The notes beneath the pieces were generated by a model. It was not told the origin of the DNA and made no database searches. It saw only the letters and a program-made list of their open reading frames with translations. From Coptis chinensis (taxonomy: Eukaryota; Streptophyta; Magnoliopsida; Ranunculales; Ranunculaceae): a DNA stretch of 64,000 bases. How positions within the stretch are numbered: position 1 is the stretch's first letter; each line of letters starts with the position of its first letter. This document shows, one piece after another, positions 24,492 through 36,667 of this stretch. The DNA lies in the NCBI GenBank assembly GCA_015680905.1, contig CM027384.1, forward strand, positions 77,223,501 through 77,287,500, written 5' to 3'. The position numbers were made by a program, and so were the translations under genes.

Positions 24492-27400
24492 TTAAAGCCT
24501 CAAATAAGTTGAAGTTACATCTTCCTCTACAATAGTACTTAGAGCATTACAAAGGGGAGGAATGAAACAAATGTAATCTTGAGACAAGAGGGAGAGCTTA
24601 GCTAAATGATCAGCAGCTCTATTAACCTCTCTGTACACATGGGTGAAGGAAATGTTAGAAAGACTTGTAGAATATCTCCTGATGGCAGCAACCATATTTA
24701 AGCAATGCCATGGTGCAGTCTCCACACTTTTCAGAATTTGAATAGCTCTCATAGATTCAGATGACACCATTACTTTGCTAAAGCTCCTGCTAACACACTC
24801 ACTGAATCCCACCTCAATCGCCTTCAGCTCTTGAAATAAGACTGACCTGGTACAACCACCACCTGAGTAGGCAAAAACCACCTCTCCATTTTCATCTCTG
24901 GCTATACCTCCATAGCTTGCTCCAAGAGAATTTAGGGAACCATCTCCATTCAATTTTATATACCCTGGTGGAGGTTTGAGCCATCTACACTGTTGAATCT
25001 GCCTTTGCTTGTACTTGAAAGTTAATCCAAGTCTCTCTGCAACCACTCGAAGCTTGATAGAATCAGTTATTTCATCGACCTTTACTTCCAAATAGTACTT
25101 CATATCAGTCATTATCATCTTGCTGACATCCCTAGCATCCATAGAAGCCCCTTCAAACCTTCATTGTTAAGCGCCCTTCCATATATATATATCCAATCAC
25201 GGCACAGACAAACACTTTATAGAGCTCTACAGTTGTAGACTTACCTCGCACAAGATTGAGAATATAACACCATTCCTTGTTTGAATGATGCACCTGACTG
25301 CCTATTCCTAGTTCCTGTTTAACTGCAGCCCAAACTATTTTAGAATAGGGACAACCAAAGAACATGTGCTTATTGGTATTTTCCTTACTATTGTTACATA
25401 AGCAGCAAGAGGAGGAGTTTAGGACTTTCTTATGGATAAGTCTATCTTGAGTAGGTAAACTACCCGAGAAGAGTTGCCAAGCATTAAAAGAATATTTGGG
25501 AATCACCAATTTTCCCCAGCCCAGTCCAAACCACTTCACTTTTTGTCTAGTCTTTCTTAAGCTCTGGTATGCAGATTTAACAGTGAAGTCATCTGTTGTA
25601 GACTCAGTCCAAACTATCTGCTCCTCATGAAGCTCATGAAAGATTTCAATGCTCAAGATATTGGATTTGAGTGTACCATCTGGAAGATTAAGGACTAGAG
25701 AATTTCATTGGCCTTGTTACATAAATTCACTAACTTTTGCATCTTCTGGTAAGGAGATAAGAACTCTAGCTTCAATATTATAGTACAATGGTGAGCCCAT
25801 ACACCATATGTCATGCCATAGGAATGTCTGAGAACCTTTTGCAATGATATATCTAATGAATCTCTGAGCATGCTCCCTATTCTTTAAAATGGACCTCCAC
25901 GACCAAGAACAGTCTCTAGGGATTGCCATCGTCCAAAAGTATTTGGATTTAATTTGTTCCTTCCAAATCCAACAATTCCATAGATTATTCTCTCTTCTTG
26001 CTATCTTGTAAATGAGTCCACAAAAAGCACTTCTATTCCAAATAATTGGATCCACTATGCCTAGTCCACCTTCTTACTTACTATACAGTATAATTCTCTA
26101 TACAAGTCTGATGCATCTTTTTTTCCATTAGAGGACCACTCCAAAGAAATTTAATGCATATCTGAGAAATCTTAAGCAATACACTCTTTGGTAGAAGGAA
26201 AGTTCTAGTCCAGTATGAGTGAAAAGAGGAGAGAACTGACTGTATGAGTTGAAGCCTTCCTGCATGGCTCAAGTGAATAGATTTCCAGTTTGTGATTTTG
26301 CCAATGACTTTCTCAATAAGAGGGAGACAATCCTTGATACTTAGCCTGGATGAAACCAGTGGAAGGCCCAAGTATTTAAGAGGAGGATTAGTAACTTGAA
26401 CTCCAAGTATATCGGAAAGAGTTATACCATCATCAGAAGAAATACTTCCAATGAGCATAGAAGATTTATTAAAATTAATATGAAGCCCAGTAGCTGCAGT
26501 AAATAATGATAGCAAATCTTTTATGGCTATAATAGAATCCATATTCCCTTTAGTGAATAAGAGAACATCATCTGCAAAGCATAAGTGAGTAATCTTTTAG
26601 CTCAAACATTTAGGGTGGCCCATAATAGTCTTGTTAAGAAAGCTTTGCACTAGGAGAGAATTCAAGATTTCCATAATGATCACAAAAATATATGGAGACA
26701 AGGGGTCACCTTGTCTTAGGCCCCTCTTGCCTTGGAAATAACCATGCAGGGCACCATTGACAATGACTGAGAAGAAAGGAGTTGAGTAGCAACTGGTTAA
26801 CCAACTCTTGAACGTTGGAGGAAAGCAATAAGCATCCAGCATGTAAGAAATAGATCTCCAAGAGACAGTGTCATATGCTTTCTGGAGGTCAACCTTGACT
26901 GCACATCTGGGGGAGCCATGTTTCCTAGTGTAACTTCTTAGTCGAAGTTCATGAGATAGTAGAATATTCTCTTGAATGGATCTCCCTGGTATGAAAGCTA
27001 ACTGGCTAGGAGCAATGAGCTTATCCATAAAAGGTTGTAGTCTTTGAGAAGAAGCTTGGCTACACACTTGTACAGAACATTAGTACATGCAATGGGCCTA
27101 AAATCACCCACTTTAATGAGATTTTGAATCTTAGGTACTAATGTAATGAAAGTAGAATTTATGCTTTGTGGAATATAATTATGTTGTAGCATGTACATGA
27201 CAGAATTCACAAAGTCATCACCTACTATATTCCAACATTTCTTGAAGAAAAAAGCATTATACCCATCAGAACCTGGGGCTTTGTTATCCTCCATACTAAA
27301 AAGAGTTTCTTGTATCTTATTAGAGGTAACTACTTTCTCAAGTTCATCAGCATCAAAGGAGGATATAGTACCTGAGATATGTAAGTTGCTGAAGAATTCA

Positions 27401-28655
27401 GGATCACAAGAGAGAGCAGAATCCAAACCCAGCATAGAGTGGTAGAACCTCACAAATTCAGAAGATACTAGATCAGGATCATTTAATAAGCTACCACCAT
27501 CATTTTCAATTGACCAGATGAGATTTCTTTCTCTTTTCTCCTTGATAGCATTGAAAAAATAAGCATTACACTTATCATTAAATTGTAGCTAGTCGCAATC
27601 AGCCTTTTGCCTAAGATCAGCTTGTTCCATTTTTGCAAGTTGAATATAAGTGGTTCTAGCTAGATAGTCTTGCTGAGATAGAGTAGCATCTGTAGGGGAG
27701 AGTTGTAAAAGATTTTGAACTCTGTATAAATGCTCTTTTGCAGCTAGAGTCCTAGCTGCAAAGTTAGAAACCTTGCCTCTAGAGCACCCTCTTATAGCTT
27801 TCTTAAGGATTCTGAGCTTGGCATTAAGGATATAAATTGGATTGCCAACTAAATGAACAGACCAAGCTTGAAGAAGAACCTCTTGAAATCCTGGATGCAT
27901 AAGCCATATATTGCAAAATCTAAAAGGCATATGAGATTTTCTTGAGTTATACCATTTAATAGAAATATAAGAGTGGTCATATAAACATGGAGGATTGAAA
28001 ACAGCTTCAGATAGGAATAGGATGGTCCAAGCAGAGTTAACCAGACATCTATCAATCTTTGACATTTTCTGGAGATTGCCATCAGCATTATTCGACCAAG
28101 TGAAAAAACTACTTGAGAATTTTAAATCTGTAAGACCAGTGGAACTCAAGCAATCCATAAAACCCTTTGTTTCCCTTGGGTGAACTGCAGCACATCCCAC
28201 ACGTTCATGAGAAAAAAGAACATTATTGAAATCGCCTGTAACACACCATGGTTCTGAAAAGCAAGTACTTTGATCCTTGAGAAAGTTCCATAATGAAGTT
28301 CTTTCATTTCTATCATTGCTGGCATATACTACGGTCAGAAAGAACTTTGTACCATTAGCAAGACTTGCCACCCTTGTGTGTATACATTGGCGGGTTTCAG
28401 AAAGTTTATCAACTCTAATGAATTTTGAGTCCCAGTATATCCATACCCTTCCAGTGGGTCACTATTATAATTATCACAAAAAGACCAGCTAGGACAAGCT
28501 AGTTTTCTTATAGCATCATACTTATCCAATCTAACTTTGGTTTCCAAAAGTCTTATAAGACAAAAATCATTAGAAGTTTTTAATTTACTTACTTCTTTAG
28601 CTTTAAAAGAGTCATTCATACCTCGAACATTCCATATTTCAATTGGTTTTATCAT
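24492..28655 (-). pseudogene. LINE ORF2: endonuclease, reverse transcriptase, RNase H
   Basis: The start MIKPIEIWNVRGMN (28655) opens an apurinic-type endonuclease domain continuing to about 27900 with LLETKV, TGDFNN and a DHSYI segment. A frame change lies near 28370 and an in-frame TAG at 27589-27591. The reverse transcriptase follows at about 27450-26100: KAPGSDGYNAFFFK, DFRPIACTNVLYK, QLAFIPGRSIQEN, VDLQKAYDTVSW, GLRQGDPLSPYIF and, across another break near 26570, the FADD catalytic box. A zf-RVT cysteine-rich region (SCCLCNNSKENTNKHMFFGC) sits at 25656-25153. The RNase H domain (LNGDGSLN, LFQELKAI, SSES, HVYREVNRAADHLAK) is at 25140-24520. At least five breaks make it inactive. The enzyme would nick target DNA and copy the element RNA in place. 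Confidence 0.9.
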
Positions 28656-28689
28656 TATCAGTGCTTTTTGTTTTTGCTTCTTCGTGACC

Positions 28690-30461
28690 CTTCATGTCTG
28701 GTCTTACTCTGCTTAGGACTTCCCTCCTGTTGGATGGTTTGATTCACACTACCTTCCACTAGGTTCCTCTGTTGTCTTTGATTCCTTGTGGATACTGGAC
28801 TGAAAGCTACCTAAGATTCCGCTTCTGGTGTTTTGGCTTTCTCTATTCTATCTTCATAAGTATGATCAGAAAAATAGTCCTTCTCACTAGCTGTAGATTC
28901 ACTTCCAGAAAATTTAGCATGAGCCTCTTTAGCATTGAGGAAAAGATGGGGATCATTAAGATCATCCTCTGATGTAATTTGTATATTATTATCAATCACA
29001 CACTTAGTTATGTAAACGACATCCCTTAGTTCAGCATTTGCATTTTGTACCTCCTCAACAACATTGTCAGTATTGATTGTTGGTGTTGTAGGTGTAGGAA
29101 GGCTGCTACTAGTTGGCAAAATCATAAGAGGTAGAGTAATCTAACCTCATAGGAGTTTGAGTGGATTACAATAACATTGTTACCAGTAGCACTAGGAAGA
29201 ACTTTAGTGTCATTTTTGGATTTTATTCCATCGTGACTACCATTGAGAGGGCCATTATCATCACCAGTCTGAGGCTCTTCTAATGCATTCTGATACTTAG
29301 TTAAACTTTCACTGTCCGCATCATCAGCAAGCACTCTAAAAGGATTTGAGTCTAAGAGGGAGTCTCCACCTAATGCTTTTGCAAAAGTAACTACAACTTC
29401 CAGAGCTTGTGTCTTAGAATATAGAATACTTGGACCTTCCTTCTCAAGTAACACAATAGGGCAAGGGTTTACATTATCTATAATGATGGGTGAATCTTGT
29501 TGACCCGTAGGAACACCATGATCATTTCTCTCACCACTGGATTGACCCTGTTGAGGGTTTTTCTTAGGAGTCCATCTCTTTTGCTGGGTAGTTTGCTTTT
29601 GAAACCTATGAGATTTGGTAACTAAAGTTGGCTGAGCAGTAGCTTTCTGTTTCAGATTAGTGTTCTCCTTGTTCTTCGAGCAATTATCCTTTGTATGACC
29701 AAAGATCTTACAAGTTTCACACTGTTCAGGAATCCATTCATACTCCAAGCTAATATCAGTTATATTCTCCTCTCCAAGATCAACTGTAAGAAAGGAGGGG
29801 AATTTAAATTCAAAATCTACCACTACACATACTCGTGCATAGGCAATTCTTGTTCTATTTGTTGTTGCAGCATCCATGCAAATAGGCTCTCTCCTATAAG
29901 ACTTGAAATAAATTCAATCTTGTTCTTTGTCCACAGGTGCTTTGGAAGGTCGATCCTGACCCAAATAGGAACAACTTTTATTCCATTCCTGTATTGTTCA
30001 ACAGCAGGGGACCACGACCTAACAACAAATATTCTACCAGCCAGAAATAAAGGACCATGGTCTATCACTAGTTGTTTATCCTCATCATTCATGAACTTAA
30101 AATAGAACAGATTTTTGTCGGCAATCAGATCAAAATCTCCTTTAAGCTTCCATTGTCATTTAACAGCTTCTTTAACAAAAGGATATGATAACCTTTTTTC
30201 AATAAAGAAGCCTACGACATAGTCTTTCCCTATACCTTCATTAACAATCTCTAAAGGAACCTTAGCAATTCCATTTAAGAAGGTCGGATATAACTTTTGA
30301 AGATTAGGATGAAGTCTAGAATTTTTACTGTTATGAAAAAGAGAACTCCAAGAATGAGTTACAGTAGCCATAGATATATGTTTTTGCAAACCTGATCAAT
30401 CTGCTAGCTCCATGGAAGTATTGACGGGATCTGGTGGATCTGAGTTTATCCCATCTTCCAT
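28690..30461 (-). pseudogene. LINE ORF1: DUF4283 plus zinc-knuckle RNA-binding protein
   Basis: The start at 30461 (MEDGINSDPPDPVN) is followed by an in-frame TGA and then MATVTHSWSSLFH. The DUF4283 region (KDYVVGFFIEKRLSYPFVKE; DKQLVIDHGPLFLAGRIFVV; PIWVRIDLPKHLW) spans about 30360-29830. After a frame change come VDLGEENITDISLEYEWIP and the CX2CX4HX4C knuckle CETCKIFGHTKDNC at about 29700. A low-complexity charged C-terminal part runs to about 28690. Such proteins coat the LINE RNA. The breaks near 30390, 30160, 29860 and 29120 mean it is dead. Confidence 0.85.
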
Positions 30462-30545
30462 CTTTCAGACGTTATCCAGTCAACGATGTTCCCCCACCAG
30501 AGAGCATCAGTCAAATATTGCCAGAAATGGCAAATTCCCTCCAAA

Positions 30546-31446
30546 GTGTACTTTCGAACTAAAAATAGTTAAGAAAGTATGAAAAGACTTTGTTACCCTT
30601 TGCTCTCAAAACTTTGCTCTCAAAGTGCTCTCAAAGTTTACTACTACTCCTTTTCTTTCCAAGGAAGTTTCTAAACGACTTTTCACAGTTCAATCATGAT
30701 GTCCATAGCACATGTGAAACTATAAATAGTTATTTATGGTGCATAACAAGATTCACATGTTGCATGTTTTTAATATGAGTTGATTGCTACTAGTGTACTT
30801 CACACTGCTGGAATTAGGCTATTATAGCTCGTTTGCATTGTAGCGCACTTGAGGGAAATTCCAAGTTCGAGCTCCCCTTGGGGACCTCAGGCTACTTGGA
30901 AATGTTGGCAAAATTGGACGTTGGGTGCCAAAGATGTTCATGCAATCAAATTTGATTTAATGCAAAATTCCTGACTAAGACAATCTTATTATATAATATA
31001 GAAAAATGTGGGGTTGATAAATAGTGAATTCGTGTTCGTCACAAGGGAAAAATTGTAATTTTACAATTTCATTTATTTTTTTATTATTTTTTTGTCTTTT
31101 TGAAGGGCAAAATCATAATTTCGTTATTTTAAAATTTGGTTTATGTCAAACACGTTGGCGTGGTAGGGGTAATGTGTTGGAAACAGGTTTGCATGTGAGG
31201 ATAAAATAGTAATTTTATTTCGATTGTTAATTTTTTTTTTAAAAAAAAAAGAGTGGTGAGGCTCACCCATGGTGGAATTGTTCCACAAGGCATGAAGCCT
31301 AGTGTATATCTAACAAATTGGGTGAAATTTGTTGTTTCTAGGCTTCTAGAAAGCCTTTGTCAGTGGAATAGAGGATAATAAGAAGCAAAGGCTGAATTCT
31401 TATTCCAAAATATAGTTTGACTCAAAGTTGCTTTGTTTACCAGGCA
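30546..31446. other. Intergenic stretch
   Basis: No gene seen. A short local repeat of GCTCTCAAA occurs at 30600-30640. Confidence 0.4.
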
Positions 31447-31451
31447 AACGA

Positions 31452-32160
31452 TGTTAGAAAAATGGATTTGCTTTGCACAAATGCATTGAGATATGAATGA
31501 GTAATTTGTCTCCCAAGTTACCCCACTTAAGATGAAATGGGTTTCTTTTGAAATAGTATGTAAAGTGAGAAAAACATTTTCAAAAGGATGCACTAGTTCG
31601 AAACAGTGCATTATGCCGAAAAGGTGCGACCTTTTCGAATGTGCAATCGGTTCAAACAAAGATTGCATCATGTCGAAAAGGTGTGACTTTTCGAAATAGG
31701 TACTGGTTCGAAACAGTGCTTTATGCCGAAATGGTGTGTCTTTTCGAATCATATGACTTTTCAAAGAGTTGCTTACTTTTTCCCAAGAGTCACTGTGTTG
31801 TTTCAAAAATGCACCACTCACCTATAAATAGTGGATGAATTTGGAGAGAAAGACACACCAGATCACACAAAGTTCTGATCTTTCTCTTCTCCCTTTGTTC
31901 TTAGTCAAATACTATGTTGTGTTCGCTGATTCTATAGAATTGAAGTGTTAGCCTTCTATAGAAGGAAATCCGTTCTATCTTGGGAGACAGTTTCCATCAA
32001 CCTTCAAGCACAGTGAGGGGGAAAATCTGTCTTAAAGACATAGTGTATCTACACTAGGCTCGGATTTAATTAAGAAGTACAAGACACTTACAAGACAAAA
32101 AGTTTGTATAGTTTGGTAATTGGTAAAGAGTAAGTACAATTAAGTTGTATATTTCTAACA
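31452..32160 (+). repeat. Left LTR of the Copia element (forward)
   Basis: 709 bp, TGTTAGAAAAATGG to TTTCTAACA. It holds a CTATAAATAGTGG box (31820-31832), a likely TATA element, with the transcription start expected in the following 40 bases, and many TTCGAA-centred short repeats upstream (31590-31750). By eye it is about 90% identical to the reverse complement of 35941-36641. No recognisable initiator-Met primer binding site follows at 32161. Confidence 0.9.
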
Positions 32161-32270
32161 ACTTAAGATAGATTTCTTTTTCTTTTTTTTCTTTACCAAA
32201 CAGAATTTGTTTCTGTTTTCTTTTCTTTTTTGGTTCAAAGGAATAACAAAGTGTAGTTGTATTTCAGAAT

Positions 32271-35200
32271 ATGGCAACACCACCAGTTACTCCTGCTGTT
32301 ACTATTCCTACTGTTGTTTCCCATTTTGTTCTCCATCCTCATGGGGAGAAGCCTGAAAAGTTCAATGGAACTGATTTCAAGCGCTGGCAACAGAAGATGC
32401 TCTTCTATCTGACCACCATTAACTTGGCAAGGTTTCTATGGGATAAGGCTCCTGATGTAAGCCTTGATGAAACCGACAATGAGAAGGTTTTGGCCAAGGA
32501 TGCTTGGTTTCATGCTGATTTCTTGTGTAAAAATTATGTCCTTAGTGGGTTGGCTGACTCATTATACAATGTGTATAGTGTGTTCAAGACTGCTAAGGAA
32601 CTTTGGGATTCGTTGGACAAGAAATACAAGAGTGAAGATGCTGGCATGAAGAAATTCATAGTTAGCAGATTTCTTGATTTCAAAATGACGGATAGTAAGA
32701 CCGTCATAAGCCAAGTCCAAGAACTTCAAGTAATCCTCCATGATGAAGGAACGACCCTAGGAGAATCTTTTCCAAGTGGCTGCTATGATTGAGAAATTAC
32801 CACCATCTTGGAAGGATTTTAAGAACTATCTTAAGCATAAACGCAAAGATATGAATCTTGAAGAACTGATTGTCCATCTAAGGATAGAGGAAGATAACCG
32901 CCTATCTGAGAAGAAGGGCAAGGATCCCATGGTGGCAAAGGCCAATGTTATGGAAGGATCAAGTGCTAAGGGAAAGAGGAAGCGCAAAGACAAAGCTCAA
33001 GGTGAAGACAGTAGTACGCCTACTAAGTTCAAGGGCAAGTGCTACAACTGTGGGAAGGCTGGACATAAGGCAAGTGAATGTCGCAAGTCAAAGAAGTACA
33101 AGAAGCAAAAGACTGAACCAAATGTGACAATGGACACGCTTTCTGATAATGTTAATGACATGAACCTATCTGTTGTGGTTTCTGAATGTCTCATGATTGG
33201 AAATGAAAGGTAATGGTGGGTGGATACTGGTGCTACTCGCCACATATGCTCCAACAAGTCGATGTTCACCACTTATCATGCTATGGAAAAGGAAGACCAA
33301 CTCTTTATGGGAAACTATTCTACGTCCAAGGTTGAAGGCAAAGGAAAGGTGGTGATGAGGTTGACTTTTGGGAAGGAACTAACTCTGAATGAGGTGCTCT
33401 ATGTGCCTGACATTCTCAAGAACTTGGTTTCTGGGTCGCTACTGAGCAAGAATGGCTTTAAGTTAGTCTTTGTTTCTGATAAATTTTTACTAACTAAGAA
33501 TGATGTATTCGTGGGAAAGGGCTATCTTCAGGATGGGCTCTTTAGGATGTCTTGTTTTACTATTGCGCCAAAGAGCGTCAATAAAGTTGAATCTTCTGTT
33601 TACTTGATTGAGTCTTCACATGTATGGCATGGTAGATTAGGACATGTTAATTATGATACTTTGCATAGATTAATTAATTTGGACTATATACCAAAGATAA
33701 AAATAGACCCACACCATAAATGTGAAACTAGTGTAGAATCCAAGTTCACCAGATCATCCTTTCATTCCATTGAAAGAAGTACTGAACCTCTAGACTTAAT
33801 ACACACAGATATATGTGATCTTAAGTACATGCAAACTAGAGGTGGTAAAAAATATTTCATTACTTTTATTGACGATAGCACTAGATATAGTTGTGTTTAC
33901 TTATTGAGAAGTAAAGATGAGGCAATTGAAGTGTTCAAACACTATAAAAATGAAGTTGAAAATCAACTAGGCAAAAAGATTAAAGCTATAAGGAGTGATA
34001 GAGGAGGTGAATATGAATCACCTTTTGAAAGTTTCTGTTCTGAACATGAAATCATTCATCAAACTATGGCTCCTTATTCACCTCAATCAAATGGTATTGC
34101 GGAACGCAAAAACCGAACTCTAAAAGAGATGATGAATGATATGTTGTTAAGTTTTGGTTTACCCCAGAATTTGTGGGGGGGAAGCTTTGCTTTCTGCCAA
34201 TTACATTCTCAACAAGATTCCTAACAAGAAAACGCTTAAAACACCATACGAATTGTGGAAAGGTCATCAGACTTCCTACGAATTCTTAAAAGTATGGGGG
34301 TGTCTTGCTAAAGTAGAAGTCCCTAAACCTAAGAAGGTGAAGATAGGACCCAAGACTATTGATTGTGTATTCATTGGATATGCAAACAATACTAGTACAT
34401 ATAATTTTCTGGTTCATAAATCAAAGATTCAAGATATACATGTTAATACAATTATTGAGTCAAGGAATGCTTCATTCTTTGAAAATACGTTTCCGTATAA
34501 TATGTGTATAGAGCCAAGTTCAACAAAGAGAACTTTAGATGCTACAACTAGTAACCATCCTACACAAAGCGAAATTGAGGAGGAACCTAGACGTAGCAAA
34601 AGGTCAAGGATGTCAACGTCTTTTGGACCTGATTTTCTAACATACTTGTTGGAAAATAATCCTCAAACGTTCAAGGAGGCAATGTCATCTCCAGAAGCTA
34701 CTTATTGGAAAGAAGCAATAAATAGCGAGATTAAATCCATAATGCAAAATCATACATGGGAATATAATTGGTGGATTTACCACCAGGTTCCAAGACTTTC
34801 GGATATAAGTAGATATTCAAAAAAGAAATTTAAGACTGATGGATCAATCGACAAGTATAAAGCTAGACTTGTAGTCAAAGGCTTTAAACAAAAGGAAGGA
34901 TTGGATTATTTTGACACTTACTCTCCAGTTACAAGAATAACTTCCATAAGAATGCTAATAGCAATAGCATCAATACATGGATTTGAGATACATCAAATGG
35001 ATGTAAAGACGGCATTCTTGAATGGTGAGTTAGATGAAGAAATATACATGGAACAACCCGAAGGGTTTATTGCTCTTGGACAAGAAAGGAAAGTTTGCAA
35101 GCTTGTTAAATCTTTATATGGATTAAAGCAAGCACCTAAGCAATGACATGAGAAATTTGACAATGCAATATTGTCAAACGGTTTCAAAATAAACAAGTGT

Positions 35201-35920
35201 GTCTATGTCAAAAGCACTCAAAAGGGATGTGTCATTGTTTGTCTCTATGTAGACGATATGCTAATTTTGGGTAGTAATATGGATGTCATAAAATCTACCA
35301 AACAAATATTGTCTAGTAAGTTTGACGATATAGGTGTCGCTGATGTTATCCTAGGAATTAAGATCTCTAAGACGGAGGATGGACTTGTTCTATCACAATC
35401 TCATTACATTGAGACGATTCTTGAAAAGTTTAAGAAATATAACAACACACCAAAAAGGTCACCAGTTGACGTACATCTTCATTTAGCCAAAAATACTGGA
35501 GATAGCATATCTCAACTAGAATACTCTCGTATACTTGGTAGTTTAATGTATGTCATGAATTGTACAAGGCCTGACATAGCATACTCTGTGAGCAAGCTAA
35601 GTCGATATACGAGTAATCCTAGCAGAGATCATTGGACTGCCATACTGAGAGTTTTGGGATACTTAAAAGTATACTCAGAATTTTGGTCTGCACTATACAA
35701 GATATCCAGCCGTTCCAAAAAGGTACTACGATGCTAATTGGATATCTGACACTAAAGACTCAATGTCCACAAGTGGATATGTCTTTACACTTGGAGGTGC
35801 AGCTGTTGCTTAGAAATCCTTAAAACAAGCGTGCATAGCGTGGTCCACTATGGAATCAGAATTCATTGCATTGGACAAGGCTAGAGAAGTAGCAGAGTGG
35901 CTTCGAAATTTCTTTTTTAT
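32271..35920 (+). pseudogene. Copia gag-pol, frameshifted and truncated in RNase H
   Basis: Gag starts [20 protein letters not shown] (32271) and ends in the CCHC knuckle CYNCGKAGHKASEC at about 33040. The protease motif WWVDTGATRHIC is at 33217-33255. The integrase has the HHCC region (HGRLGHVN ... HKCETS, where the second cysteine is replaced by Ser) and core acidic residues in HTDIC, RSDRGGEY and GIAERKNRTL up to 34180. The reverse transcriptase has HQMDVKTAFLNG and YVDDM (34900-35270). RNase H ends abruptly after STMESEFIALDKAREVAEWL. Breaks: frameshifts near 32775, 34180 and 35665, and stops at 33211-33213, 35144-35146 and 35811-35813. It cannot make a working polyprotein. Confidence 0.92.
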
Positions 35921-35940
35921 TCTTCTTCTTCTTTACCGAT

Positions 35941-36641
35941 TGTTAGGAATATACAACTTAATTGTACTTACTCTTTACCAATTACCAAACTGTACAGACC
36001 TTTTGTCTTGTAAGTGTCTTGTACTTCTTAATTAAATCCGAGACTAGTGTAGATACACTATGTCCTTGAGACAGATTTTTCCCCTGACGGTGCTTGAAGG
36101 TTGATGGAAAACTGTCTCCCAAGATAGAATGAATTTCCTTCTATAGAAAGTTAGCACTTCAGTTCTATAGAATCAGCGAACATAACATAGTATTTGACTA
36201 AGAACAGAGGGAGAAGAGAAAGATCAGAACTCTGTGTGATATGGTGTGTCTTTCTCTCCAAATTCATCCATTATTTATAGGTGAATGGTACCTCTTCGAA
36301 ACAACGCAGTGACTCTTGGGAAAAAATAAGCAACTCTTTGAAAAGTCACATGTTTCGAAAAGACACACCATTTTGGCATAAAGCACTATTTCGATGCCTA
36401 TTTCGAAAGGTCACACCTTTTCGGCATGATGCACTATTTCGAACCAATGCACATTTCGAAAGGTCGCATATTTTCGTCATAATGCACTGTTTCAAACTAG
36501 TGCATCCTTTTGAAAAAGTTTTTCTCACTTTACATACTGTTTCAAGATAAACCCATTTCATCTCAAATAGGATAACTTGGGGGACAAATTACTCATTCAT
36601 ATCTCAATGTATTTGTGCAAAGCAAATCCATTTTTCTAACA
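35941..36641 (-). repeat. Right LTR of the Copia element (inverted)
   Basis: 701 bp. Read on the minus strand it starts TGTTAGAAAAATGGATTTGC at 36641 and ends CCTAACA at 35941, aligning over its whole length with the left LTR. It has its own TATA-like box (CTATAAATAATGG on the minus strand, about 36269-36281), so two promoters would point toward each other into the gag-pol body. Confidence 0.9.
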
Positions 36642-36667
36642 AACGATCCACACATTTATCATTGGCA

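Larger units (their letters stand above)
24440..30545 (-). mobile_element. L1-type LINE retrotransposon, degenerate
   Basis: Reading right to left: ORF1 with DUF4283 and a zinc knuckle (30461 to about 28690), then ORF2 with endonuclease, reverse transcriptase, zf-RVT and RNase H (28655-24492), then a short 3' region ending in an A-tract, seen as a run of about 14 T on the plus strand near 24447-24460. This order and the A-tail are standard for plant L1 elements. A flanking target-site duplication was not found, so the 5' border near 30545 is approximate. Every gene carries frameshifts or stops. Confidence 0.9.
31452..36641 (+). mobile_element. Copia retrotransposon with LTRs in inverted orientation
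   Basis: The unit is bounded by a left LTR (31452-32160, forward) and a right LTR (35941-36641) that is its reverse complement. Both LTRs start TGTTAG and end CTAACA or TAACA-like in their own orientation. The five bases outside the unit are AACGA on both sides (31447-31451 and 36642-36646). The bases just inside the right LTR (CCGAT, 35936-35940) do not match AACGA, so the right LTR is not an independent solo insertion. Gag-pol lies between in the forward direction but stops inside RNase H at about 35915; the rest of RNase H, the polypurine tract and a forward 3' LTR are missing. Confidence 0.9.

Noticed and set aside
27191-27445. 84-codon plus-strand frame
   Set aside because: It is the antisense shadow of the LINE reverse transcriptase.
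35941-36641. Right LTR as an independent inverted solo LTR inserted into the Copia element
   Set aside because: The five bases on its two sides (CCGAT and AACGA) do not match, whereas the outer flanks of the whole unit match perfectly.
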